Below, piece by piece: positions 4,936-5,390 of a stretch of 5,390 nucleotides of DNA. Each line of letters starts with the position of its first letter. The first letter of the stretch is position 1. The notes under the pieces were generated by a model. That model had not been told where the DNA came from and did no database searches. It saw only the letters and a list, made by a program, of their open reading frames with translations. The stretch spans positions 1-5,390 of the forward strand of contig RFPK01000142.1 of assembly GCA_009926195.1 (NCBI GenBank). The letters are read 5' to 3'. Both the position numbers and the translations under genes were made by a program. The stretch is from Synechococcaceae bacterium WB4_1_0192 (GTDB taxonomy: Bacteria; Cyanobacteriota; Cyanobacteriia; PCC-6307; Cyanobiaceae).

Positions 4936-5390
4936 GGCCGTAGACGGTATCGATCAGGTTGGGGGGAGCGCCGGCGGCCGTGAGCTTGACGCGCAGGTTG
5001 CGGACATGGGCTTTGATCGTCTCCTCGCCCACCTCGCGGCGACCATCGGCGCTGGCATCGAGCAGCTGCGCCTTGCTGCAGCAGCGGCCGCCGGCCCGCA
5101 ACAGGGTTTCCAGCAAGAGTGCCTCCTTGCGCGTCAGCTCCAGACTGCCGGCGCCGATCTGCAGGCATGTCTGCCCCGGCACCAGCACCAGATCTCCCCA
5201 GCGCAACTCGGTGGTGAGGGGGCGATCGCGGCGGCGCAGCAGCGCCTGCAACCGGGCACGCAGCACCGCCGGCTCAAACGGTTTGACGACGTAGTCATCG
5301 GCACCGATCTCCAGGCCCCGCACCTTGTCGGCACTGGTATCGCAAGCGGTGAGCATCAACACCAGCGGCTGATGCCCGGCGCGCCGGGCA
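4901..5390 (-). CDS. OmpR-family response regulator, RppA-like, partial (C-terminal 162 aa)
   Basis: This is a DNA-binding transcription factor switched on by phosphorylation, presumably by the kinase that follows. The gene runs off the window edge: the reading frame stays open to 5389 with receiver-like sequence (HQPLVLMLT), so the GTG at 5362 is not a real start. The visible part holds the end of the receiver domain, with switch threonine in LMLTACD, GADDYVVKPF and its invariant lysine. The phospho-acceptor aspartate lies outside the window. After a short linker comes the winged-helix domain (LELTRKEALLLETLL, then ETIKAHVRNLRVKL), ending with TVYGLGYRL, the usual OmpR/PhoB-type finish. The ETIKAHVRNLRVKLTAAGAP stretch resembles cyanobacterial RppA. 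The receiver reads LTACDT where LTARDT is usual, so an arginine is replaced by cysteine. Targets are unknown; the exporter gene downstream is a reasonable candidate. Confidence 0.93.
   Translation of the reverse strand, partial: ARRAGHQPLVLMLTACDTSADKVRGLEIGADDYVVKPFEPAVLRARLQALLRRRDRPLTTELRWGDLVLVPGQTCLQIGAGSLELTRKEALLLETLLRAGGRCCSKAQLLDASADGRREVGEETIKAHVRNLRVKLTAAGAPPNLIDTVYGLGYRLHPAPAA
5222..5229. repeat. HIP1 octamer
   Basis: This second exact GCGATCGC is in the response regulator gene, about 650 bases from the first. Two copies in 5.4 kb is in keeping with a cyanobacterial chromosome. Confidence 0.7.

Overview
The window looks like a piece of a GC-rich cyanobacterial chromosome, most likely of the Cyanobium/Synechococcus picocyanobacterial type. 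The grounds are the high GC content, two exact copies of the cyanobacterial HIP1 octamer (GCGATCGC), frequent lack of Shine-Dalgarno sequences, a Gdt1/Mnx-type cation exporter, and a response regulator/histidine kinase pair resembling cyanobacterial RppA/RppB. This assignment is inferred from sequence character and family resemblance, not from a database match.

All seven supported genes lie on the minus strand, so transcription runs from high to low coordinates. In that order they are: an OmpR-family response regulator cut by the window edge (4901-5390); its sensor histidine kinase, overlapping it by 35 nt and apparently starting at TTG (3598-4935); a six-helix Gdt1/Mnx-family exporter (2891-3553); a four-helix cytochrome b561-like protein (2304-2864); an unrecognised 203-residue protein (1671-2282); and a type I glyceraldehyde-3-phosphate dehydrogenase (603-1604). 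A strong intrinsic terminator (527-565) follows the dehydrogenase. Intergenic gaps are only 21-66 nt, so one long transcript is plausible. Beyond the terminator comes a separate 100-residue unknown protein (153-455), with a palindrome upstream. The last 152 bases hold nothing I recognise.

The two-component system could respond to metal or redox state and control the exporter downstream. The cytochrome b561-like protein and the dehydrogenase would give the same transcript a redox/carbon side. This is inference from gene order alone. No mobile element, CRISPR array, tRNA or rRNA was seen. The most unusual items are a gapped motif shared by the leaders of two genes, the TTG-started overlapping kinase, and the grouping of a two-component system, a Gdt1 exporter, a cytochrome b and GAPDH.
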